A stretch of DNA of 64,000 bases from Humibacillus xanthopallidus (GTDB taxonomy: Bacteria; Actinomycetota; Actinomycetes; Actinomycetales; Dermatophilaceae): positions 682,001-746,000 of the forward strand of contig NZ_VFPM01000001.1 of assembly GCF_006716675.1 (NCBI RefSeq). Direction: 5' to 3'. A program made the translations under genes and the position numbers. The notes under the pieces are model-generated. The model did not search any database and had not been told where the DNA came from. It saw nothing but the letters and a program-made list of their open reading frames with translations. This document shows, one piece after another, positions 7,707-16,368 of the stretch (position 1 is its first letter; every line of letters begins with the position of its first letter).

Positions 7707-9815
7707 GTGAGCCGCAGTGTCTACGTCGCGTCACCCGAGGGACTCACCGGCAAGTCGGCCGTGGCCCTCGGCCTGCTCGATGCTCTCATCCGCGAGGTCG
7801 GGTCGGTCGGGGTCTTCCGGCCGCTGACGACGCTCGGCGGCACCGGACCCGACGACGAGGTCGACCACATCGTCGAGATGCTCGTCGCCCAGCCCGGCAC
7901 CGACCAGACCTACGAGGAGGCGCTCGGCGTCACGTACGCGCAGGCGCACGTCGACCCCGACGAGGCGCTCCACCTCATCGTCGAGCGCTACAGCCGGCTC
8001 GCGAGCCGTTTCGAGGTCATGGTGGTGCTCGGGTCGGACTACACCGACGTCTCGACCGGCACCGAGCTGTCCTTCAACGCCCGCGTCGCCGGCAACCTCG
8101 GCTCGCCCGTCGTGCTCGTCGTGCACGGCCGCGACCGCACGCCCGAGCAGGTGCGCGTCGCCGCCGACAGCGCCCTGACCGAGCTCAGGGCCAACCACGC
8201 CCTCACCGTCGCCGTCATCGCCAACCGCGTCGAAGCCGACCAGCTCGAGGCGACGAGCGACGCGCTGGCCGGCCTCTCGCTGCCCGTGACCGCGGCGATC
8301 CCCGAGAACGCCCTGCTCGCCGCCCCGAGCTTCCGCTCGCTCACCGAGGCCGTCGGCGCGCGCCTCGTGCTCGGCTCGGAGTCGTGGATGGACCGCGACA
8401 GCCTCGGCCTCGTCGTCGCCGCGATGAGCCTGCCCAACGTCCTCTCGCGCCTCAGCACCGACGTCACGGTGATCGCCCCGAGCGACCGCAGCGACCTCAT
8501 GCCGGGCCTCATGCTCGCCCACCAGTCGGGGACCTTCCCGACCCTTGCCGGCGTCATCCTCACGGGCGGCTACGAGATGCCCGAGACGATCGCACGGCTC
8601 ACGTCCGGCGTGCAGCAGGACCTGCCGATCGCCCTCACCGACATGGACACGATGCACACGGCGCAGGCCGCGATGCAGGTGCGCGGCCCGATGATGGCGA
8701 GCTCGCGCAACAAGATTGAGACCGCCCGGCGGCTCTTCTCGGAGCGCATCGACCAGTCCGCCCTTCTGCGCGCCATCGACGTCTCGTCGTCCGAGGTGCG
8801 CACCCCGCTGATGTTCGAGTTCCAGCTCATGGAGCGCGCCCGCTCCGACCGCCGCCACATCGTGCTGCCCGAGAGCCAGGACGACCGCATCCTCGAGGCC
8901 GCCGACATCCTGCTGCGGCGCGGCGTCGCCGACCTCACCCTGCTCGGCGACGAGAACGCCGTGCGCCGTCGCGGGTCGGCCCTCGGCCTCGACCTCGACG
9001 ACGCGCGCATCGTCTCCCCCACGGACCCCGAGCTCGTCGAGCGCTTCGCGCAGGTGTATGCCGAGTGCCGGGCTCACAAGGGCATGACCCTCGAGCGCGC
9101 CCGTGAGGTCATCACCGACATCTCCTACTTCGGCACGATGATGGTGCACCTCGGTCTCGCCGACGGGATGGTGAGCGGCGCCGTCAACACGACCGCCCAC
9201 ACGATCCGCCCGGCGCTCGAGTTCATCAAGACCGCCGACGGCGTGCGGACCGTCTCGAGCGTCTTCCTCATGTGCCTCGCCGACCGGGTGCTCGTCTACG
9301 GCGACTGTGCCGTCATCCCCGACCCGACGACCGAGCAGCTCGCCGACATCGCCATCTCCTCGGCCCAGACCGCGGCCCAGTTCGGCATCGACCCGCGCGT
9401 CGCCATGCTCTCCTACTCGACGGGGTCGAGCGGGTCGGGCGCCGACGTCGAGAAGGTCCGCGCCGCGACGCAGCTCGTGACCGAGCGCGCTCCGGACCTG
9501 CGGCTCGTGGGTCCGATCCAGTACGACGCCGCCATCGACCCCGTCGTCGGTCGCGCCAAGATGCCGGACTCCGACGTCGCCGGCCGGGCCACCGTCTTCG
9601 TCTTCCCCGACCTCAACACGGGCAACAACACCTACAAGGCCGTGCAGCGCAGCGCCCACGCCGTCGCCATCGGACCGGTGCTCCAGGGTCTGCGCAAGCC
9701 GGTCAACGACCTCTCGCGCGGGGCCCTCGTCGACGACATCGTCAACACCGTGGCGATCACCGCTGTGCAGGCACAGAGCCTCTCCTCCTCCGGCAAGCAG
9801 GGAGCAACCGGGTGA
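7707..9815 (+). CDS. pta: Phosphate acetyltransferase, long form
   Basis: A 702-residue long-type Pta. An N-terminal P-loop/BioD-like domain (about residues 1-220, with YVASPEGLTGKSAVALGLL) and a DRTGG-type middle domain precede the C-terminal catalytic domain (about residues 370-700). The catalytic domain includes HIVLPESQDDRILEAA, SYSTGSSGSG and FPDLNTGNNTYKAVQR. It interconverts acetyl-CoA plus phosphate and acetyl phosphate plus CoA. The stop codon overlaps the acetate kinase GTG start by four bases (GTGA), a standard pta-ackA operon with translational coupling. The start is the GTG at 7707. Confidence 0.95.
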   Translation: MSRSVYVASPEGLTGKSAVALGLLDALIREVGSVGVFRPLTTLGGTGPDDEVDHIVEMLVAQPGTDQTYEEALGVTYAQAHVDPDEALHLIVERYSRLASRFEVMVVLGSDYTDVSTGTELSFNARVAGNLGSPVVLVVHGRDRTPEQVRVAADSALTELRANHALTVAVIANRVEADQLEATSDALAGLSLPVTAAIPENALLAAPSFRSLTEAVGARLVLGSESWMDRDSLGLVVAAMSLPNVLSRLSTDVTVIAPSDRSDLMPGLMLAHQSGTFPTLAGVILTGGYEMPETIARLTSGVQQDLPIALTDMDTMHTAQAAMQVRGPMMASSRNKIETARRLFSERIDQSALLRAIDVSSSEVRTPLMFEFQLMERARSDRRHIVLPESQDDRILEAADILLRRGVADLTLLGDENAVRRRGSALGLDLDDARIVSPTDPELVERFAQVYAECRAHKGMTLERAREVITDISYFGTMMVHLGLADGMVSGAVNTTAHTIRPALEFIKTADGVRTVSSVFLMCLADRVLVYGDCAVIPDPTTEQLADIAISSAQTAAQFGIDPRVAMLSYSTGSSGSGADVEKVRAATQLVTERAPDLRLVGPIQYDAAIDPVVGRAKMPDSDVAGRATVFVFPDLNTGNNTYKAVQRSAHAVAIGPVLQGLRKPVNDLSRGALVDDIVNTVAITAVQAQSLSSSGKQGATG

Positions 9816-10984
9816 ACGACCGCCTCGACCAGACCGCTCGACCCGTGCTCGTGCTCAATGCCGGGTCGTCGTCGCTGAAGTACCAGCTGCTCGTGCCCGA
9901 GTCGGGTGAGGTGAGCGCGAGTGGCGTCATCGAGCGCATCGGCGAGCCCGGCAGCGATGTCGCCGACCACGCAGCAGCGCTACGCACCATGAGAGCCACG
10001 CTCGCCGCCGACGGGGTCGACCTCGACGCGGTGCCGCTGCGGGCGGTCGGGCACCGGGTCGTCCACGGCGGTCCGGACTTCTCCGAGCCGGTGCTCATCG
10101 ACGACGCCGTCGTCGCTCGCATCGAGTCCTTGAGTCCCCTTGCGCCACTGCACAATCCGGCGGCTGTGACCGGCATCGAGGCCGCACGAGCCCACTTCGC
10201 GGTGCCCCACGTCGCCGTCTTCGACACCGCCTTCTTCTCGACCCTGCCGCCCGAGGCCTCGACGTATGCGTTGCCCCGTGACCTCGCGGAGCAGCACTCG
10301 ATCCGCCGCTACGGCTTCCACGGCACGTCGCACCGCTTCGTGTCGCAGGCGACGGCCGAGCTGCTCGGCCGCCCCGTCGAGGAGCTCAACCAGATCGTGC
10401 TCCACCTCGGCAACGGCTGCTCGGCCTCGGCGATCCGCGGTGGCGTGGCGATCGAGACCTCGATGGGGCTCACCCCGCTCCAGGGACTCGTCATGGGCAC
10501 CCGCTCGGGTGACGTCGATCCCGGGTTGCACGCCTTCCTCGCGCGGCAGGTGGGCCTGTCGATCGACGAGATCGACACCGTGCTCAACAAGAAGTCGGGC
10601 CTGCTCGGCCTCAGCGGTGTCAACGACTTCCGTGAGCTCGCCCAGCGGGTCGACGCCGGCGACGAGGGGGCACGTCTGGCGTTCGACATCTTCGTCCACC
10701 GGCTCACGCACTACGTCGGCGCCTACCTCGCCCACCTCGGACGGGTCGACGCGATCGTCTTCACCGCCGGCGTCGGCCAGAACAGCGCCCGGGTGCGCGC
10801 CGCGCTCGCCGAGGGTCTCGAGGGCCTCGGCATCTCCGTCGACCCCGATCGCAACGAAGCCGGCGGTGGCTGCTTCTCGCACGCCGCCGTCATCTCGCCC
10901 GACGGCAGCCCGGTCGTCGTCGCGGTCGTACCGACGAACGAGGAGCTCGCGATCGCCCGGCAGACCGCCGACCTCGTGCGCTGA
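9812..10984 (+). CDS. ackA: Acetate kinase
   Basis: A 390-residue acetokinase: acetyl phosphate plus ADP to acetate plus ATP, reversibly. Family signatures are VLVLNAGSSSLKYQL at the N-terminus and RYGFHGTSHRFV, LHLGNGCSASAI, MGTRSGDVDPG and FTAGVGQNS further on. The start is the GTG overlapping the pta stop. The open frame continues upstream into pta, but that extension is a shadow. Together with pta it forms the acetate overflow and acetate assimilation route. A palindromic repeat follows 5 bp after the stop. Confidence 0.96.
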   Translation: MNDRLDQTARPVLVLNAGSSSLKYQLLVPESGEVSASGVIERIGEPGSDVADHAAALRTMRATLAADGVDLDAVPLRAVGHRVVHGGPDFSEPVLIDDAVVARIESLSPLAPLHNPAAVTGIEAARAHFAVPHVAVFDTAFFSTLPPEASTYALPRDLAEQHSIRRYGFHGTSHRFVSQATAELLGRPVEELNQIVLHLGNGCSASAIRGGVAIETSMGLTPLQGLVMGTRSGDVDPGLHAFLARQVGLSIDEIDTVLNKKSGLLGLSGVNDFRELAQRVDAGDEGARLAFDIFVHRLTHYVGAYLAHLGRVDAIVFTAGVGQNSARVRAALAEGLEGLGISVDPDRNEAGGGCFSHAAVISPDGSPVVVAVVPTNEELAIARQTADLVR

Positions 10985-10989
10985 CCCGC

Positions 10990-11039
10990 GATTCGAGGTG
11001 ATCGCCGCACCCACGCCACCTCCGGCATCACCTTGAATC
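10990..11039. repeat. Palindromic intergenic repeat, family B, copy 1
   Basis: A 13-bp inverted repeat, GATTCGAGGTGAT (10990-11002) and ATCACCTTGAATC (11027-11039), with one mismatch and a 24-nt spacer. It lies between the convergent ackA and NmrA-type genes. The same arms recur at 27419-27472, so this is a dispersed element as well as a possible terminator. Confidence 0.75.
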
Positions 11040-11070
11040 AGGGTGTGGTGACGGGAGGGGCCAAGGAGGT

Positions 11071-11943
11071 TCAGGGCTGGCTGTGCTTCGACTGCAGGTG
11101 CTCGCGCAGCGACATCGGCCGCCGCCCGGTGAGGCGCTCGACGTCGTCGCTCACCCCGTCGAGCTCGCCCGCGCGCACCGCCGTGTAGGTCGACACCCAG
11201 GCGTCCACCTGCCAGTCCGGGGCCCCGTATGCCGCGCGAGACGCATACGCCTCCTCGACCGTCTCGTCGTGGAAGCTGACGTCACGACCGGTCACCTCAC
11301 GGATGACCGCAGCCATGTCGGCGAAGGACAGCGCCTCGGGACCGGTGAGGTCATAGGTGCGCCCGACGTGCGCGGCCGGGTCGCGCAGCACCGCCACGGC
11401 GGCGCGGGCGATGTCGTCGTGCGAGACCACCGCGGCTCGTCCGTCGCCCGCCGGCCCCCGGATGACGCCGTCCTGCCCGACCAGCGCGTCCACGAACTCG
11501 AGGTAGAGGTTGTCGCGCAGGAAGGTCCAGGCCATGCCGGACGCCTTGAGGTGCTCCTCCGTCGCCCAGTGGTCACGCGCGAGAGTGAAGGTGGCCGAGG
11601 GCGCGGCTCCGAAGAACGAGACGTAGACGACGTGGGCCACCCCGGCCGCGGCGGCCGCGTCGACGAAGGTGAGGTGCTCCTGCAGCCGGTCCTCCTGCTC
11701 GGCCGCCGACACCATGAAGAGCGTGCGCACCCCGGCGAGCGCCCGCTCGGCAGCCGCCCGGTCGCCGTAGGTGCACTCGCGCACGGCCGCTCGCTGAAGG
11801 CCCGGCGCCCGGGACGCGTCGCGCACGAGCAGCCGTTGCGCCACGCCGCGATTTGCGAGGTCGCCGGCGACGAGCCCGCCGAGCCAGCCCGTCGAGCCGG
11901 TGACGGCGAGATCGGGGCCGAGGTCTTCGCGCGTGCGCTCCAT
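11071..11943 (-). CDS. NmrA-like NAD(P)-binding oxidoreductase
   Basis: A 290-residue Rossmann-fold protein of the NmrA/atypical SDR group. The dinucleotide-binding motif is VTGSTGWLGGLVAGDL near the N-terminus, and later parts read VYVSFFGAAP and YDLTGPEALSF. Many relatives are annotated as NAD(P)H-binding or NAD(P)H:quinone-type reductases. The substrate cannot be read, and a regulatory NAD(P)-sensing role is also possible. It converges on ackA and diverges from the AI-2E-type transporter gene, from which it is separated by about 160 bp. Confidence 0.85.
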   Translation of the reverse strand: MERTREDLGPDLAVTGSTGWLGGLVAGDLANRGVAQRLLVRDASRAPGLQRAAVRECTYGDRAAAERALAGVRTLFMVSAAEQEDRLQEHLTFVDAAAAAGVAHVVYVSFFGAAPSATFTLARDHWATEEHLKASGMAWTFLRDNLYLEFVDALVGQDGVIRGPAGDGRAAVVSHDDIARAAVAVLRDPAAHVGRTYDLTGPEALSFADMAAVIREVTGRDVSFHDETVEEAYASRAAYGAPDWQVDAWVSTYTAVRAGELDGVSDDVERLTGRRPMSLREHLQSKHSQP

Positions 11944-12104
11944 CCTCCGACCCTACGCAGCCGCGCCCGTCACGTCACCGGCCCAGCACATCACCGGCCA
12001 GCCCGTCACCGGCCCGGAGCGTCTCAGGGCGCCGACAGCGCCAACACGTCGACAGAGCCGAGCCATGCGACACAGACCCCACCGGGCAGCATACGGTGGG
12101 CCTC

Positions 12105-13334
12105 GTGACCGACAACACCACCGACACCGTGGCTGACGACAACAGCCGAGACGTGCCCGACGCCGAAGCCTCGGCGCCCGGCCACACGTCGCACTACGTG
12201 CCCGCCCCCGCTCCCGACGTGGAGCGTCCGGCGACGGGGATCGGGGCCGTCCCGAACGGCGTCAAGGCGGCCAGCGAGTGGTCCTGGCGCCTCCTGCTCA
12301 TCGCCGCAGGCCTCTTCGGCCTCGGCCTGCTCGTGCGCTCGGTGTCCGAGGTCATCGTGCCCCTCGCCATCGCCATGCTGCTCACGGCGCTACTCCGACC
12401 CGTCGCGCTGCGGCTGCGCTCCGTCATGCCGGCCGGCGCCGCGGCGGGCCTCACCGTGCTCGGCACGATCCTCGTCGTCTCTGCGCTCCTGACGCTCGTC
12501 GGCAGCCAGTTCACGAAGGGGTTCTCGGACCTCACGACCCAGGTCGCCGACGGCCTGGCCCAGATCCGCGACTGGGTGCGCACGACGTTCAAGATCAGCG
12601 ACGCCCAGTTCGACGGCTACTGGGACACGATCCGCGAGAAGGTCAGCAACTCGGGCAACCTCGGCGACACCGCCACCGCCTTCGGCCTCACGGCGACCCA
12701 CTTCGTCGCGGGCCTGTTCATCTCGCTCTTCGCGCTCTTCTTCTTCCTCTACGAGGGCCCGCGCATCTGGGCGTGGGTCGTGCGCCTCTTCCCCCGCACC
12801 GCGCGTGACCGCGTCGACTCGTCCGCGGTGATCGCCTGGGACCAGCTCTCGGCCTTCGTGCGCGCGACGATGATCGTCGCCTTCGTCGACGCCGTCGGCA
12901 TCGGTGTCGGTGCGGCGATCCTGGGCGTGCCCTTCGCCTTCGCCATCGGCATCCTCGTCTTCCTGCTCGCCTTCATCCCGATCGTCGGTGCGCTGCTGTC
13001 CGGCTTCGTCGCGGTCGTGCTGGCTCTCGTCTCGCACGGCCTCGGCGTCGCGCTCATCATGCTGGCCATCGTGATCGGCGTGCAGCAGCTCGAGTCGCAC
13101 GTGCTCCAGCCGTTCCTGCTCGGCAAGGCCGTGAGCGTGCACCCGCTCGCCGTCATCCTCGCCATCGCCATCGGCTCCATCACCGCCGGCATCGTCGGCG
13201 CCCTCGTGGCCGTCCCCTTCGCCGCCGTCATCAACGCCGTCGGCAAGCACCTGTTGATCGGTGAGTCCCGCGAAGAGCTCGAGCACGAGCTCGAGGAACG
13301 GGCCCATGAAGGCGGGTCGCCGGCCACTGCCTGA
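12105..13334 (+). CDS. AI-2E/PerM-family transporter
   Basis: A 409-residue polytopic membrane protein of the AI-2E exporter/PerM family. After an acidic N-terminal tail of about 50 residues there are two helices (AGLFGLGLLVRSVSEVIVPLAIAML region), a soluble segment, and a C-terminal cluster of helices with PIVGALLSGFVAVVLAL and the QQLESHVLQPFLLGKAVSVHP motif. The GTG at 12105 (MTDNTTD) is preferred; a GTG at 12096 in frame would add three residues. Family members are proposed to export autoinducer-2 or act as sodium/proton antiporters. Which applies here is unknown. It ends at a strong bidirectional terminator. Confidence 0.88.
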   Translation: MTDNTTDTVADDNSRDVPDAEASAPGHTSHYVPAPAPDVERPATGIGAVPNGVKAASEWSWRLLLIAAGLFGLGLLVRSVSEVIVPLAIAMLLTALLRPVALRLRSVMPAGAAAGLTVLGTILVVSALLTLVGSQFTKGFSDLTTQVADGLAQIRDWVRTTFKISDAQFDGYWDTIREKVSNSGNLGDTATAFGLTATHFVAGLFISLFALFFFLYEGPRIWAWVVRLFPRTARDRVDSSAVIAWDQLSAFVRATMIVAFVDAVGIGVGAAILGVPFAFAIGILVFLLAFIPIVGALLSGFVAVVLALVSHGLGVALIMLAIVIGVQQLESHVLQPFLLGKAVSVHPLAVILAIAIGSITAGIVGALVAVPFAAVINAVGKHLLIGESREELEHELEERAHEGGSPATA

Positions 13335-13364
13335 GGCTGCGACCCGTGTGGCCGACGCCCCGGG

Positions 13365-13410
13365 ACGACGAAACGCCCCGACGCCGTGTGGCGTCGGGGC
13401 GTTTCGTCGT
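13365..13410. terminator. Bidirectional intrinsic-type terminator
   Basis: A perfect 21-bp stem (13365-13385 with 13390-13410) closed by a GTGT loop, lying between the convergent transporter and sepX genes. The arms run from ACGACGAAACGCCCC inwards, so each transcript ends in GGGGCGUUUCGUCGU-like sequence. This suits termination in either direction. Confidence 0.85.
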
Positions 13411-13418
13411 GCAGGGGT

Positions 13419-14555
13419 CTAGCCGGAGACGGCGCGCCGGGCGAAGAGCGCCCGGTCGTCGAGCTCCTCCGCCTCGTCGGCGAACTCCGGGGTGTCGAAG
13501 ACGTCTGCCGGGATGCCGTCGTCGGTGTAGCGCGGCTCCGCCTTGGCCTTGAGCGCGTAGGTCGGCACCGGCACCGGCACGGGGCTCCAGCTGCCGGGCA
13601 CCTCCTCCGCGGCCGCAGGCGCCGCTGCCGGCTGCACGTGCACGCCACCCGTCTGGGCCGCCTGCACGTCGAAGACGCCGTCGTATGCCGTCGCCGCGGC
13701 AGCCGCTGCCACCGCGGGCTCCTGCACGGGGCCGGCGTGGGCGACCTGCTGCGGGCGGCCCTGCTGGTGACGCGCCCGATCAGCGGCCCGGCGGGCCTCC
13801 TCGATGGCGCGGTGGCTGATGACCTGGGTGGCCTCGCTCGACAGGACCGGTGCCGGGGCGCCGCCGGGGCGCCGCCGGTCGGAGCCGCGGTCGGCCCGCT
13901 GGTCGGCACGGTGGTCGGCCCGGTGCGCGCGGTCGGCCTGGGCCTCGGTGCGCAGCCAGTAGAGCACCGCGACGAGGGTGACGAAGGCGAAGGGCACCGA
14001 GACCCAGAGCAGGACTCCGGTGATGGCGAGCACGATGGACACCGGCAGCCAGAGCAGCGCGAGCAGCAGCAGCGCGGCCCGCAGCCGGCGCTGGGCCATC
14101 GAGACCCGGTGCGGCCGGCTCGGGCGCCCCTGGTGGGCTCGGTCTCGACGTGATGGGCTGTGGGACACGGGCATTCGATCCACCTCACCGCGGTGTGCGT
14201 CGGACGGATGCTGCTGGTCGATCTCGCGCCGGTCGTCGAGGCGATCGCTCGCTCGCCGGGCGACGAGGGGCGAGCTGGGCCGCGCGGCACCCGCGGGCAC
14301 TGCGCGCTTGACGTCGACGGTGGCGCGGGAAGCGGCAGCGGGCTTGACGGCATACGAGTTGGGGCGGGGTGCGCGCAGCTCGGTCTGCGGGAGCAGCGGG
14401 CGCTTCTCGAGCACGCGCATCGCCTTGGAGAAGCCCTCGACGGAGCGGGTGGCGGCGGCGTCCTCACGGCGACGGACCCAGTGCTGCAACAGGTAGGCAG
14501 CCCAGATCGCGACGATCACCACGAAGATCAGGCTCCCCACTTGCACGAACCCCAC
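13419..14555 (-). CDS. sepX: Divisome membrane protein, SepX/GlpR-like
   Basis: A 378-residue protein matching the SepX (Streptomyces) / GlpR (Corynebacterium) family. An N-terminal membrane helix reads GSLIFVVIVAIWAAYLLQHW and is followed by RRREDAAATRSVEGFSKAMRVLEKR. A linker leads to two central helices (about residues 155-200), then a long Ala/Pro/Arg-rich cytoplasmic tail ending in an acidic conserved stretch (about PADVFDTPEFADEAEELDD). Family members bind the gephyrin-like Glp and help Z-ring and Wag31 function. The GTG at 14555 is chosen; an ATG at 14582 adds nine residues. It is the last gene of the glp operon and stops at the bidirectional terminator. Confidence 0.75.
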   Translation of the reverse strand: MGFVQVGSLIFVVIVAIWAAYLLQHWVRRREDAAATRSVEGFSKAMRVLEKRPLLPQTELRAPRPNSYAVKPAAASRATVDVKRAVPAGAARPSSPLVARRASDRLDDRREIDQQHPSDAHRGEVDRMPVSHSPSRRDRAHQGRPSRPHRVSMAQRRLRAALLLLALLWLPVSIVLAITGVLLWVSVPFAFVTLVAVLYWLRTEAQADRAHRADHRADQRADRGSDRRRPGGAPAPVLSSEATQVISHRAIEEARRAADRARHQQGRPQQVAHAGPVQEPAVAAAAAATAYDGVFDVQAAQTGGVHVQPAAAPAAAEEVPGSWSPVPVPVPTYALKAKAEPRYTDDGIPADVFDTPEFADEAEELDDRALFARRAVSG

Positions 14556-14616
14556 GGTAGGCCGGGGGCGCTGGCGCACCATGCATATCGGGTGCGTGTC
14601 GCGCAAGAGGCTGGTG

Positions 14617-15249
14617 TTACGGCTGTGACAGACGAGCCATGAGGCTCGAGCCACCGAGGTCTTCCGTCGTGACGGCGAACGAGCGGTGGTCGCGCCACGC
14701 GCCGTCGATGTGCAGGTAGCGCTCGCGGATGCCCTCGTCGCGCAGGCCGAGACGGCGGGCGACGCCGAGCGAGGCGACATTGTCGAGCCGGATGTTGACC
14801 TCGATGCGGTGCAGCCCCGCGGGCCCGAGCGCGTGGTCGACGGCGAGCGCGAGCGCGCGGCTCGCGATGCCGCGCCGGGTCACCGCGTGCGAGACCCAGT
14901 AGCCGGCGGCGCCCGAGAGCTGGGCCGCCCTGATGATGCCGAAGATGTGCACCTGCCCGACGATGCGTCCCTCGACCTCGATGGCCCACGGCATGGCGCG
15001 GTCGGCCCGCGCCTCCGTGTCGAGGTCGCGCACGAACTGGCGGAACGACACGGGCGTGCGGGGCTCGGCGCCCGGCGGCAGCGTCGGCTCCCAGGGCTGC
15101 ACGTGGTGGGCGTTGTCGCGGCGCACCTGCTGCCACTCCGCCTCGTCGGAGGCCCGGAGCGGGCGCAGCACGATGGCCGGCTCCGCCGAGGCGTCGCGCA
15201 GCACGACGGGCCACCGAGCCTGCCCGTCGCGGTGCGGCCGCCACGGCAT
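14617..15249 (-). CDS. RimJ/RimL-type GNAT N-acetyltransferase
   Basis: A 210-residue GNAT acetyltransferase of the ribosomal-protein alanine acetyltransferase type. It contains IVLRPLRASDEAEWQQVRRDN near the N-terminus, AGYWVSHAVTRRGIASRALALAVDHAL in the acetyl-CoA loop region, and HRIEVNIRLDNVASLGVARRLG. The substrate is probably a protein N-terminus, but this is not certain. A GTG at 15255 is a possible earlier start. Its place between mog and sepX matches the conserved rimJ position in actinobacterial glp loci. Confidence 0.85.
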   Translation of the reverse strand: MPWRPHRDGQARWPVVLRDASAEPAIVLRPLRASDEAEWQQVRRDNAHHVQPWEPTLPPGAEPRTPVSFRQFVRDLDTEARADRAMPWAIEVEGRIVGQVHIFGIIRAAQLSGAAGYWVSHAVTRRGIASRALALAVDHALGPAGLHRIEVNIRLDNVASLGVARRLGLRDEGIRERYLHIDGAWRDHRSFAVTTEDLGGSSLMARLSQP

Positions 15250-15265
15250 CCTCACGCGGCCGCGC

Positions 15266-15805
15266 TCACGGGTTGTGGCTGCGGTGGTCGCTGCCGGGGA
15301 TCTGCGCGAGCGCGTGGCCGAGCACCGGCTCGAGCACGTCGAGAGCGTCCGCCACGCCGCCGCGTGAGCCAGGCAGGTTGACGAGGAAGGTGCGGCCCGC
15401 GACCCCCGCGAGACCGCGCGAGAGCATGGCCGTCGGCACACCCTTGGCGACCCCCGCCGCCCGGATCGCCTCGGCGACGCCCGGCACGAGCCGGTCGAGC
15501 AGCGGCAGCGTCTGCTCCGGGGTGGCATCGGTCGGGGTCAGCCCCGTGCCGCCCGTCGTCAGCACGAGGTCCGGCTCGCTCGCGAGCGCGTCACGCAGTG
15601 CGAGCCCGAGCTCGTCGCCGTCGGGGACGACGACCGGGTGACCGACCGAGAAGCCCCACGAGACCAGCCGGTCGACGATGACGGGACCGGACCGGTCGGC
15701 ATACGTGCCGTCGGCGGCCCGGGTCGACGCGGTCACGACGACGGCCCGCCGACCGGCTCCGAAGCCGGGGGCGGTCTCGTGGCCGGGGACGGGCGGCCTA
15801 CTCAT
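15266..15805 (-). CDS. mog: Molybdopterin adenylyltransferase-like protein (MogA/MoaB)
   Basis: A 179-residue MogA/MoaB-fold protein. It has AVVVTASTRAADGTYADRSGP at the start, DLVLTTGGTGLTPTDATPEQTLP (the molybdopterin-binding TGGTG loop), and NLPGSRGGVADALDVL. Family members activate molybdopterin by adenylylation before metal insertion. The ATG at 15805 overlaps the moaC stop by eight bases, which indicates translational coupling. The earlier in-frame ATG at 15826 lies inside moaC and is less likely. Confidence 0.88.
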   Translation of the reverse strand: MSRPPVPGHETAPGFGAGRRAVVVTASTRAADGTYADRSGPVIVDRLVSWGFSVGHPVVVPDGDELGLALRDALASEPDLVLTTGGTGLTPTDATPEQTLPLLDRLVPGVAEAIRAAGVAKGVPTAMLSRGLAGVAGRTFLVNLPGSRGGVADALDVLEPVLGHALAQIPGSDHRSHNP

Positions 15806-16367
15806 GCCAGTCCCCCGAGCGGCCACCCGACTTCGCGGTGACCCGGACGTCGGTGATCCGACCGTGCTTGTCCACCGCCTTGACCATGTCGATGAGGGCG
15901 AGGGCGGCGACGCTCACCGCCGTCAGCGCCTCCATCTCGATGCCGGTGCGGTCGGCGGTGCGCACGGTCGCGGTGATCTCCACCCCCTCGTCGACGACGA
16001 GCAGGTCGAGTGCCACGCCGTGCACGGCGATCGGGTGGGCGAGCGGGATGAGGTCGGGGGTGCGCTTCACGGCCTGGATGCCCGCGACCCGGGCGACCGC
16101 GAGCGCGTCGCCCTTGGGCAGGTCGCCCCCACGCAGGGCCGCGACGGCGCGCGGGCTGAGCAGCACCCGGCCCGCAGCGCTGGCCTCGCGGGCCGTGACG
16201 ACCTTGGCGGACACGTCGACCATGTGCGCGCTGCCGTCGGCGCGCACATGCGTCAGCCGTGGGGTGTCGGGCGTCTCGGCGCCGGGGCTCTCGACGGCGG
16301 AGCCGGCGCCAGCGGTGGAGTCGGTGCCGGCGGTGGAGTCGGCGCCGGGGCCTTCGACCTCGCCCAT
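15798..16367 (-). CDS. moaC: Cyclic pyranopterin monophosphate synthase
   Basis: A 189-residue MoaC. The C-terminal ~155 residues match the family: HMVDVSAKVVTAREASAAGRV, RTPDLIPLAHPIAVHGVALDL and GIEMEALTAVSVAALALIDMVKAVDK. It converts the rearranged GTP product of MoaA into cyclic pyranopterin monophosphate. The first ~35 residues are an unusual Gly/Ser/Thr/Asp/Glu-rich extension with short repeats of a DSTAG type. No moaA is in the window. It starts one base after the UGPase-Glp stop. Confidence 0.92.
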   Translation of the reverse strand: MGEVEGPGADSTAGTDSTAGAGSAVESPGAETPDTPRLTHVRADGSAHMVDVSAKVVTAREASAAGRVLLSPRAVAALRGGDLPKGDALAVARVAGIQAVKRTPDLIPLAHPIAVHGVALDLLVVDEGVEITATVRTADRTGIEMEALTAVSVAALALIDMVKAVDKHGRITDVRVTAKSGGRSGDWHE

Positions 16368-16368
16368 C

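Noticed and set aside
7731..9659. 642-residue minus-strand frame opposite pta
   Set aside because: Shadow of a well-supported enzyme gene; composition is Gly/Val/Asp/His-rich as expected of the antisense frame.
9272..9811. Upstream in-frame extension of ackA
   Set aside because: It lies within pta in another frame; the GTG at 9812 gives the exact family N-terminus.
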